Assembly: GCF_900111175.1 (NCBI RefSeq)
Contig: NZ_FOGI01000006.1
Coordinates: forward strand, 124,001-188,000
Length of the DNA stretch: 64,000 bases
Reading direction: 5' to 3'
Source: Actinokineospora terrae
Lineage (GTDB): Bacteria; Actinomycetota; Actinomycetes; Mycobacteriales; Pseudonocardiaceae
Part shown: one piece after another, positions 1-6,615 of the stretch
How the letters are laid out: every line of letters begins with the position of its first letter
Position numbering within the stretch: the stretch's first letter is position 1
Position numbers and translations under genes: made by a program
Notes under the pieces: model-generated
The model's input: only the letters and a program-made list of their open reading frames with translations
Databases searched by the model: none
What the model was told of the DNA's origin: nothing

Positions 1-131
1 TGGTCGACGTAGCCGCGCGGCAGCTCGAACTCGAACTCGGTGTGCGACGACTGCTCCGACTGCCGCTTGCTCTTCTTGCCGACCTCGACCAGCTCGTCGA
101 GGTCGCCAAGGCTGACCGTCCGGCGCCTCAT
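1..131 (-). CDS. eCIS cluster protein, N-terminal part only (runs off left edge)
   Basis: Only the first 43 codons are present. They read on the minus strand from an ATG that overlaps the stop of the tail tube gene (ATGA), so the gene is translationally coupled to the tube. The visible part is charged, with a Lys/Arg-rich stretch after a short acidic segment and then a repeated Glu-Phe pattern. I do not recognise the family. In contractile injection loci, small conserved proteins and then a second tube, a LysM protein and the baseplate genes usually follow the tube, so this is probably the next morphogenetic gene. The function is inferred from position only. Confidence 0.6.
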   Translation of the reverse strand, partial: MRRRTVSLGDLDELVEVGKKSKRQSEQSSHTEFEFELPRGYVD

Positions 132-568
132 TCGACCTCGATGTCCTCGAAGGTGATGGTGACCTTCTCGGTCGCCGCGGAGGACTCGCCCGCCTTGAGC
201 GAGGGGCCCTCCCACTTGCTGGCCCACCCGTTCATCAGCTGCATCCGGCGCACCGTGGTGCCCTCGCTGTCCTTGACCTCGATGGTGATGTTCTGCCGCG
301 CCGAGGCCACCGCGCCCTTGTTCAGGGTTTCCTTGAGCCACTTGGTGAACTCGCTGCTCTGGTCGAGGCCGCGGGTCAGCACGATCTCGCCGCCCTTGCG
401 CGCCCCGGGTTGCTTGCGCAGCAGGGGTTTGCCCTGCGGGGTCACCTGGGACACCTCCACGACGTCCTCCTCCACGACCAGGCCGCTCACCTCCTGCAGC
501 GACTCGACCTCGTACCCGCCCAGCTGCACCCCGAAGACGTGGGTGGACAGCGCGTCGCCCTCTGCCAT
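128..568 (-). CDS. eCIS tail tube protein (T4 gp19-like)
   Basis: A 146-residue protein of the phage T4 gp19 tail tube family, which stacks as hexameric rings to form the inner tube of contractile injection systems. The length fits the family. The alternating beta pattern with a central conserved segment (residues about 55-90, including a Lys-Gly-Gly and a Thr-Arg-Gly turn), and an ending on an acidic beta strand, are typical. A good ribosome site (GGGAGGTAG) precedes the ATG. The gene lies 28 bases after the sheath gene, and its stop overlaps the next start, so sheath, tube and the following gene form one transcript. Family assignment is strong. Confidence 0.93.
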   Translation of the reverse strand: MAEGDALSTHVFGVQLGGYEVESLQEVSGLVVEEDVVEVSQVTPQGKPLLRKQPGARKGGEIVLTRGLDQSSEFTKWLKETLNKGAVASARQNITIEVKDSEGTTVRRMQLMNGWASKWEGPSLKAGESSAATEKVTITFEDIEVE

Positions 569-596
569 GGTCTACCTCCCTCTACTCGCGACTGCG

Positions 597-2111
597 TCAC
601 TCACTGACCTGGCTGGTGCTGTCGGAGAACTGCGCCAGCCGGAACACCACGAACTCGGCGGGCTTCACCGGCGCCACACCGATCTCGCACACGACCTGAC
701 CGAGGTCGATGGACTCCTGCGGGTTGTTGTCCCGATCGCACTTGACGTAGAACGCTTCCTGCGCGGTGCGCCCGAACAGCGCGCCCCGGCGCCACTGCTC
801 AGTGAGGAACGCGGTGATGTTGCGCCGGATGCTCGACCACAGCCGGTCGTCGTTGGGCTCGAACACCACCCACTGGGTGCCCAGCAGGATCGACTCCTCC
901 AGGTAGTTGAACAGCCTGCGCACGTTCAGGTAGCGCCACGCCGGGTCCGACGACAGCGTGCGCGCGCCCCAGATCCGGATGCCGCGCCCCGGGAAGGCCC
1001 GCACGCAGTTGATACCGACCGGGTTGAGCAGGTCCTGCTCACCCTTGCTCAGCGTCAGTTCCAGGTCCACCGCGCCGCGGATGACCTCGTTGGCCGGTGC
1101 CTTGTGGACACCGCGCTCGACGTCGTTGCGCGCCCACACGCCCGCGACGTGCCCGGACGGCGGCACGGTGCTGTTGCGGCCCGCGGCCGGGTCGAACACC
1201 GTGATCCACGGGTAGTACAGCGCCGCGTGCTTGGAGTCGTAGCCCGCGGTGTCCTGCCGCCAGCCGCGGACCTGCTGCGCGGACAGCCCGGGCGGGGAGT
1301 CGAGCACGGCGACCCGGTCGCCCATCTGCTCGCAGTGCGAGATCACCGCGAGCTGCACCGTTTTGACGCCCTCCAGGTCGATCGCGCCCCGCTGGTAGGC
1401 GCCCATCAAGTCCGGGACCGCGACCATGGTGACCTCGTCGATCGACTCCAGGCCGCCAAAACCGGTGCGTTCCTCGGCGTCGCCGATGTACTCGGCAGCG
1501 TCGACCGAGCTGGACTCCTTCGGTCGCTCCGCCGCGGCGAGGGTCACCGACTGCCGTTCCGGCTTGCTCAGCGCGGTTCCCGGCCGCTCGGTAACCGTGA
1601 CCAATGTGGACCGTTCGCCGACCTGGGTGACGACGTAGTTCTTGACGTTCTTGCGGGTCGACACGTCGAAGGTCTCGACGACCTTGGTGCCCTGCCGCAC
1701 CAGCAGCTTGAACCGGTCGTCCGGCGGGTTCTCGCCGTCGGCGTCGGCGATCTCCACCGACAGGTCCGGCCCGGCGTCCGGTCGGGGCGCCACCAGCAGC
1801 CCGCCCACGGCGACCGGTTCCGGCGCGGGGGCGGCGGCATCAGCGGCCGGACCGCCGACGCGCACGACGTAGGCCGATCCGCCGCCGTTGCTGAAGTAGC
1901 CGTAGACGGCGTGCGGCAGGTACGCGCCCTCGGCGAACCCGCCGAACAGCTGCGCGTACTGGTTCCAGCTGGTCACCAGGGTGGGCCGGTGGAACGGGCC
2001 CTGCTCGGCGAACCCGACGAAGGCGGCGACCGCCGTGCCGACCCCCTCGATCGGTCGCGCCCCGGTCTGGACCTCCTCCACGTACACACCTGGGGAGAGG
2101 TACTGCGGCAT
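597..2111 (-). CDS. eCIS contractile tail sheath protein
   Basis: A 504-residue sheath protein. The N-terminus begins with the hallmark Ser-Pro-Gly-Val-Tyr-Val-Glu-Glu of phage and eCIS sheaths. The C-terminal sheath domain ends with the usual beta strand that inserts into neighbouring subunits. The sheath surrounds the tube and contracts to drive it through a target membrane. The middle (residues about 95-230) is the variable insertion domain. Ribosome site GAGGAGCGACC precedes the ATG. The gene is followed by the tube gene and preceded by a strong hairpin, which suggests that sheath and tube can be produced at a level separate from the upstream genes. Only one sheath gene is visible, as in actinobacterial single-sheath systems. 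Confidence 0.95.
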   Translation of the reverse strand: MPQYLSPGVYVEEVQTGARPIEGVGTAVAAFVGFAEQGPFHRPTLVTSWNQYAQLFGGFAEGAYLPHAVYGYFSNGGGSAYVVRVGGPAADAAAPAPEPVAVGGLLVAPRPDAGPDLSVEIADADGENPPDDRFKLLVRQGTKVVETFDVSTRKNVKNYVVTQVGERSTLVTVTERPGTALSKPERQSVTLAAAERPKESSSVDAAEYIGDAEERTGFGGLESIDEVTMVAVPDLMGAYQRGAIDLEGVKTVQLAVISHCEQMGDRVAVLDSPPGLSAQQVRGWRQDTAGYDSKHAALYYPWITVFDPAAGRNSTVPPSGHVAGVWARNDVERGVHKAPANEVIRGAVDLELTLSKGEQDLLNPVGINCVRAFPGRGIRIWGARTLSSDPAWRYLNVRRLFNYLEESILLGTQWVVFEPNDDRLWSSIRRNITAFLTEQWRRGALFGRTAQEAFYVKCDRDNNPQESIDLGQVVCEIGVAPVKPAEFVVFRLAQFSDSTSQVSE

Positions 2112-2160
2112 GGTCGCTCCTCATCTCGGATCTCGTGCCTGGGAACAGGGTTTCGCGGTT

Positions 2161-2205
2161 CGGTGCCCCGGCGGGAGGTCCGCCCGACTCCCCCTCGGGG
2201 CACCG
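2161..2205. terminator. Intercistronic hairpin between the cargo-like gene and the sheath gene
   Basis: A perfect 10-base inverted repeat (CGGTGCCCCG at 2161-2170 and its complement at 2196-2205) with a 25-base loop that contains a further small stem. It sits in the 109-base gap between the DUF4157 gene stop (2221) and the sheath start (2111). There is no T run, so it may be a leaky terminator, an RNA-processing site or an RNA stabiliser that raises sheath and tube expression above the ATPase and cargo genes. Confidence 0.55.
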
Positions 2206-2220
2206 CGGTTGCCCGACCGG

Positions 2221-3810
2221 TCAGCCGCGGGCGAGGTCGCCCGCGGCCCGGATGCCGAACGTGCGCCACAGGGCCGCCATGACCCGCTCCAGCGCCTCGG
2301 CCTCGGACAGCTGCTGCTGACCCGCGGGCAGGTGGGCGTTGACGAAGTCGCGCAGCCCCTGGCGCGTCCGCGGCGTCGCGGGCAGCGTGAAGGAGAACGG
2401 CCCGTCGGCGCCCTGGGTGTTGTCGCGCACCGGGGGGATGCCCCCGTGGTGCATGTAGGAACCGCCGGGGTAGTTGGTGTCGGGTCCGAAGTCGACGTTC
2501 GAGCTGACAACGCCGACCGTGCGGCCACCGGCTTCCTGGGACACGAACCGCGCCGCGGGCGGGGACCCGGACAGCAGGTAGGTGTAGGTGGTGTCGGGTT
2601 CCCGGTCGGTGTCGGGCAGGCCGATGCCGCGCGAGGCGCCGGGCATCAGCCCCTGGTCGTGGATGGCGGGCAGGTTGCGGCCCCGGGTCAGGTGCGCGTG
2701 GATGTCGATGCCCGGGGGCAGGTTCGCGGTGGCGGCGAACCGGTCGCGCAGCGCGGCCATGTCGCTGCGGTCCTCCGGGCTGCTGTCCTCGCCGTCCTGG
2801 CCGGGGCGGGCCCGCGACGGTCCCCCGATCGCCATCGGCCGGGCCGCGCCGGAGGACGAGCCGGGCATGGCCATCGGCCGGGCGGCGGCCGCCGCGGGCT
2901 GCTGGGGCGCGCTGGCCGCCCGGATCTCGGCCCGCTCGGTGGCGACCAGCCCGACCAGCGCGGCGATGATGGCCCGCTTGTCCCTGGCCCCACCGGTGTT
3001 GAGGGTGACCGTGCCCCGCTGGTTCTCCTCCCAGGCGTTGATCGCCTCTTCCAGGGTGTTGAGGATGTCGCGGCGCTGGTCGAGCTGGGTGTTGTCGTGG
3101 ATGCTGATGTAGGCCCGGACCGCCTGGGTGATCGCGGGCCAGAACGAGCGCCGCAGCCCCAGGCCGCCGGGTTCGGCGGTGAGCGCCGAGCGGACGTGGT
3201 CGGAGTTGCGCCAGTCCCGCGGACTGCGCTGCACGGCGCCCGCGTGAGCGTGGCCGGAGTGGTCCGCGTGCCCCGCGTGTTCGGGCGCGGGCCCGCTCAT
3301 GGCACGGGTGGCTACGTCCTCGGCTGCCCGTTCGAACCGGTCGCCCGGGTCGCTGAGGGCAACGCCGTTGCCGTGGTCGGTCGCCGAGACCGGCCCCTCG
3401 CGCTGCTGGACGACGTGCCACAGCTCGTGCGCCAGGGTGTGGTCGTCCCCGCCACCGCGACCGAGGACGACGTGTTCGCCGGAGGTGTAGGCGCGGGCAC
3501 CGATCTCGTCGGCGGACCGGGCCGCGGCGGTGTCGTTGTGCACCCGCACAGAGGAGAAGTCCGCGCCCAGCCTGGCTTCCATGTCGGTCCGCACCCCGTC
3601 GGGCAGCGGTTGCCCGGACTTGCCGAGGACATCGTGCACCCCGGTCGGCTCCTCGGTCTCCTCTTGTTCTGACGACAGGAGTTGCGCGACGGCGGCGTTG
3701 CCCAGTGCTCGTTGCAGCTGCTGGACCCGGGTGGTGGTCTCGGCCGGTTCGGGGGAGCGCCGTGGTGCCGACCGCCGTCCTGCCTTGTCGACCTGCTCGT
3801 GCTCGTGCAT
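2221..3810 (-). CDS. eCIS-associated DUF4157 protein with C-terminal possible ADP-ribosyltransferase-like domain
   Basis: A 529-residue protein. The DUF4157 domain (residues about 70-135) contains an HExxH zinc-protease-type motif (His128, Glu129, His132). DUF4157 is a known marker of proteins encoded in, and often loaded by, contractile injection systems. A His-rich linker (178-190), a helical region (200-300) and a disordered Ala/Pro/Met-rich linker (300-350) lead to a C-terminal domain (about 365-520). That domain opens with a His, then Asn-Leu-x-x-Ile-x-x-x-Gly-Leu, a layout reminiscent of ADP-ribosyltransferase-like folds, followed by a strand pair and a Ser-Tyr-Met-His-His turn. I infer a candidate cargo or effector; the toxin fold is not proven. 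The start at 3810 has a GGAGG site and lies 10 bases after the ATPase stop. Confidence 0.8.
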   Translation of the reverse strand: MHEHEQVDKAGRRSAPRRSPEPAETTTRVQQLQRALGNAAVAQLLSSEQEETEEPTGVHDVLGKSGQPLPDGVRTDMEARLGADFSSVRVHNDTAAARSADEIGARAYTSGEHVVLGRGGGDDHTLAHELWHVVQQREGPVSATDHGNGVALSDPGDRFERAAEDVATRAMSGPAPEHAGHADHSGHAHAGAVQRSPRDWRNSDHVRSALTAEPGGLGLRRSFWPAITQAVRAYISIHDNTQLDQRRDILNTLEEAINAWEENQRGTVTLNTGGARDKRAIIAALVGLVATERAEIRAASAPQQPAAAAARPMAMPGSSSGAARPMAIGGPSRARPGQDGEDSSPEDRSDMAALRDRFAATANLPPGIDIHAHLTRGRNLPAIHDQGLMPGASRGIGLPDTDREPDTTYTYLLSGSPPAARFVSQEAGGRTVGVVSSNVDFGPDTNYPGGSYMHHGGIPPVRDNTQGADGPFSFTLPATPRTRQGLRDFVNAHLPAGQQQLSEAEALERVMAALWRTFGIRAAGDLARG

Positions 3811-3820
3811 CGGTGCCTCC

Positions 3821-5731
3821 TCAGGCGGGGTCGAACTCGTCGCCGTCGACGAGCCGTCCGAGCTTGCGGTACTCCTGGCGCACGGCGGCGACCAGATCGG
3901 CCATCGCCACCGGGCGGTCGTCGGCGGCCGCGGCGTAGGCGGCGCTGATCGCGCAGGCCCGGATCGACCCGCCCGCCAGCTCGAAGCGCCGCGCGCAGCC
4001 GGTGAGGTCGATGTCGTCCGCCCTGGGCATCGCGGCGCCCAGGCAGCGGTCCCACAGCGCTTCCCGTTGCCGGGCGTCGGGCAGCGCGAACTCGGCGACC
4101 ACGTCCAGCCGCCTGGTGAACGCGTCGTCCACATTGGACCGCAGGTTGGTGGTGAGCACCGCGACGCCGCCGAAGGACTCCAGCCGCGAGAGCAGGTAGG
4201 CCGATTCCAGGTTGGCGTAGCGGTCCCGGGCGTCGGAGATCTTGGACCGCTTGCCGAACACGGCGTCGGCCTCGTCGAACAGCAGCACGCCCTGCACCCG
4301 CTCGGCCTCGGTGAAGATCCGGTCCAGGTTCTTCTCGGTCTCGCCGAGGTACTTGTCGACCACGGTGGCCAGGTCGACCACGTACAGGTCCATCCCGAGG
4401 TCCGCGGCGACGACCTCCGCCGACATCGTCTTGCCGGTGCCCGACTCGCCCGCGAACAGCGCCACCACACCCCGTCCGCGGCCACCGCCCGGTCGCATCC
4501 CCCAGTCGCCGAGCACCCGGTCGCGCAGCCGCGCCCGCTGGGCCAGTTCCGCCAACTGCGCGCGGGTCGCCTCCGGCAGCACCAGGTCGTCCCAGGTCAC
4601 CGTGGGCGTGATGCGGCGGGCGAGTCGTCGCAACCCGGATCCGTTGGTGGCCCGCACGCCTGCCTGTACGTGGTCGAGGCCAAGCGGTCGCCCGTCCAGC
4701 GCGGCGTGCCGGGCGGCGACGGACGTGATCTGCTCGACCTGCGCGCTGCCCACCCGGTACGCGCCGACGGCCGCCACCACCTCGGGATCGGCGGGCTCGC
4801 CAGTCGCCGCCGTGATGGCCTCTGCCCAAGGGTTCGCGGAACCGCTGGGGGAGAGGGGGAGCGATAGGACGGTGCGAGGTGACCATCCCGCGTCCCAATG
4901 CAGTCCACTGTGGAACACCAGCGGCACGTCGTGTTCCAGCAACGCCCGGAGTCCCTCGGGTGGGGCGTCCAGCGGCCCTACGACGACGCCACCGTCCCGC
5001 AGTCGCGCCTCACGCACCGCGGCGACGACTACCGCCTCGGTCAACGCGGCGGGCGGGACCACGACCGCCGTGCCCAACGCCTCGACCGCGACCCGGTGCG
5101 CCTCGCCGGTGGTATCGCGTATGTGCACCGGGCCCGCTGCCACCGCCGACCGCAGCCGCTCGGCGAACGGGCCCGGTTCGCCCACCGCGGTTCGCACGTC
5201 CAGTCCCGTGTCAGGACTGTCGTCGCCGAGCAGGTGCGCCACCACCCGGTCGGGCACCCGCAGGGTCCGGGACAGCGCGGGCGCCCCGGGGTCGACGACC
5301 TCCAACAGGCCACCCGCGACCAGCGGGCGCACCCGGAACCGCCCGGTCCCCGCCTGATCCAGCCCGCACAGCCGCAACGCCAGCCCGACCGTGGGCCTGC
5401 GGCGGGTGATGTCGTCGTTGAGGTACCCGTAGAGCGCCTCGAACCGAGCATCGACATCCGGCGCGACGGCGACCAGCAGGAAGTCCACCTCAACCTCGTC
5501 CAACCCGAACCGCTTGGCCAACGCCCCCAACCGCCCACCCGGCTCCTCAGCGGGCCGCGACCGAGGCACCGGCTCGACCGGCGTGTCGAGGACGCGCCGC
5601 GCGTCGGCCGGGGTCAGGTACAACGCCCGACGCGGATCGGCGAACCCTGGGTCGACGGACTCGCGCCCCTCGATCGCGGCGCGCACCCGGTCCTCAAGCT
5701 CCGCCAGCCTGGTCAGCAGATCGGTGCTCAT
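3821..5731 (-). CDS. eCIS AAA+ ATPase
   Basis: A 636-residue protein. The N-terminal half (1-390) is the non-catalytic winged-helix-rich region usual for eCIS ATPases. The C-terminal AAA+ module has a Walker A (Gly-Glu-Ser-Gly-Thr-Gly-Lys-Thr, about residue 425-432), a Walker B (Leu-Leu-Phe-Asp-Glu-Ala-Asp, about 483-489), a sensor-1 Thr-Thr-Asn and an arginine pair in the Thr-Arg-Arg motif. Such ATPases are conserved in eCIS clusters and are thought to act in assembly or cargo loading. The start overlaps the stop of the 65-codon mini-ORF upstream (ATGA), and no clear Shine-Dalgarno is seen, so translation probably depends on coupling. The first 100 bases are duplicated upstream. Confidence 0.92.
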   Translation of the reverse strand: MSTDLLTRLAELEDRVRAAIEGRESVDPGFADPRRALYLTPADARRVLDTPVEPVPRSRPAEEPGGRLGALAKRFGLDEVEVDFLLVAVAPDVDARFEALYGYLNDDITRRRPTVGLALRLCGLDQAGTGRFRVRPLVAGGLLEVVDPGAPALSRTLRVPDRVVAHLLGDDSPDTGLDVRTAVGEPGPFAERLRSAVAAGPVHIRDTTGEAHRVAVEALGTAVVVPPAALTEAVVVAAVREARLRDGGVVVGPLDAPPEGLRALLEHDVPLVFHSGLHWDAGWSPRTVLSLPLSPSGSANPWAEAITAATGEPADPEVVAAVGAYRVGSAQVEQITSVAARHAALDGRPLGLDHVQAGVRATNGSGLRRLARRITPTVTWDDLVLPEATRAQLAELAQRARLRDRVLGDWGMRPGGGRGRGVVALFAGESGTGKTMSAEVVAADLGMDLYVVDLATVVDKYLGETEKNLDRIFTEAERVQGVLLFDEADAVFGKRSKISDARDRYANLESAYLLSRLESFGGVAVLTTNLRSNVDDAFTRRLDVVAEFALPDARQREALWDRCLGAAMPRADDIDLTGCARRFELAGGSIRACAISAAYAAAADDRPVAMADLVAAVRQEYRKLGRLVDGDEFDPA

Positions 5732-5952
5732 GTGATCGGGCCTTGGCGCCTGCGGTGGACCGGCAGTGGGCGAGTCGCGGTGAACGCCGGATCGGCGGTC
5801 ATGTGGTCGGGCCTTGGCGCGTGTGGCGGGCCGGTGAGCGCTGGGTTGGTGGATTCGTGGTTCTTGATTGCTGCGCGCACTCGACCCTCCAACTCCGCCA
5901 GCCTGATGAGCAGGTCGGTGCTCATGTGATTGGGCCCTGGCGTCTGCGGCGG
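5677..5952. repeat. Degenerate tandem duplication across the DUF4255/ATPase gene boundary
   Basis: Copy one (about 5677-5758) and copy two (about 5870-5952) match over roughly 80 bases with a 194-base period. They centre on the ATGA stop/start overlap (start codons at 5731 and 5925). A third partial copy (about 5792-5834, start-like ATG at 5802) repeats the boundary again. Differences between copies are scattered substitutions, so the event is not recent. Confidence 0.8.
5728..5925 (-). CDS. Chimeric mini-ORF from a tandem duplication (ATPase N-terminus joined to DUF4255 C-terminus)
   Basis: 65 codons. Residues 1-28 repeat the ATPase start with substitutions (both begin MSTDLL and share Leu-Ala-Glu-Leu-Glu and Arg-Val-Arg-Ala-Ala-Ile). 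The last 14 residues repeat the end of the DUF4255 protein (both end Arg-Arg-Arg-Gln-Gly-Pro-Ile-Thr). It starts in an ATGA overlap with the DUF4255 stop and ends in an ATGA overlap with the ATPase start, so the reading frame and coupling survived the duplication. It could be a neutral scar that keeps ribosomes flowing into the ATPase gene, or a small peptide. I do not propose a function. Confidence 0.6.
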   Translation of the reverse strand: MSTDLLIRLAELEGRVRAAIKNHESTNPALTGPPHAPRPDHMTADPAFTATRPLPVHRRRQGPIT

Positions 5953-6602
5953 GTTGGGCGTGGGCGGGTTGTGGCGAAGCCGTCGCCCTCGGCGGTTGTG
6001 GGGCCTTCGTAGCGCAGGCGGTGGCCGTGCTCGCCTGTCTGGGCGCCGCGCAGCACGATCCCCTCGGTGACCGGCGGGCCCGCGGGGGTGTGGTGGCCGA
6101 TGAGCGGGGCGAGGACCAGCACGTCGATGGCGGGTTTGAGCTCACCGCCGAGTGCGGACCAGATGTCGGTTGCCGCGCTGCCGGAGGACACCGGGCCCGC
6201 GGTCTCCAGGGTCACCGACAGGCCCAGTTCGGCGAGCGAGCCGGTCAGCCAGCGGTCCTCGACCCGTTCCCGGCGGACCAGCACGGACAGGGCCCGCGAC
6301 AGCAGTCGGTGCTCGTCCTGCGGTCGGTTCGTCCACGCCGTCACCAGGTACGACAGCCGGAACCAGCGCGGCGGCTCCCGCCAGCCGGTGACCCTGCCCT
6401 TTTCGTCGAGCTCCTCGATGGCCCCGGAACCGCGTCGGGCGCGGTCTTCCCGGATGTCGTAGAGGAACACGTTGACCGTGGGGGCGGTGCGCCGGGCCGT
6501 CCAGTCCGTGGTGGGCGCCTCGAACGCCAGCTCGCCGTCCGCGCCCGGCACGCCGCCGTCGACCAGCAGGCCGCGGAGCGCCTCGTCGACCTCGTGGATC
6601 AC
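5922..6602 (-). CDS. DUF4255 (Pvc16-like) eCIS protein
   Basis: A 226-residue DUF4255 family protein, the family that includes Pvc16/Afp16. It has been linked to tail termination and control of tube and sheath length in eCIS particles. Family features are the N-terminal Ile-x-x-Val-x-x-x-Leu, the Asn-Val-Phe-Leu-Tyr-Asp-Ile strand (about residue 43-49), the Arg-Leu-Ser-Tyr-Leu-Val-Thr-Ala-Trp segment (about 81-89) and the Pro-x-x-Asp-Val-Leu-Val strand near 157. GTG start at 6602, 13 bases after the stop of the propeller gene. The Arg-rich tail is the part copied into the downstream mini-ORF. Confidence 0.9.
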   Translation of the reverse strand: MIHEVDEALRGLLVDGGVPGADGELAFEAPTTDWTARRTAPTVNVFLYDIREDRARRGSGAIEELDEKGRVTGWREPPRWFRLSYLVTAWTNRPQDEHRLLSRALSVLVRRERVEDRWLTGSLAELGLSVTLETAGPVSSGSAATDIWSALGGELKPAIDVLVLAPLIGHHTPAGPPVTEGIVLRGAQTGEHGHRLRYEGPTTAEGDGFATTRPRPTRRRRQGPIT

Positions 6603-6615
6603 GCCTGCCTCCCGG

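Noticed and set aside
42..2282. Very long open frames on the strand opposite the eCIS genes, and similar long antisense frames throughout
   Set aside because: These are the usual shadows of high-GC genes. Their translations are Arg/Pro/Ala-rich without domains, and the opposite strand holds clear families.
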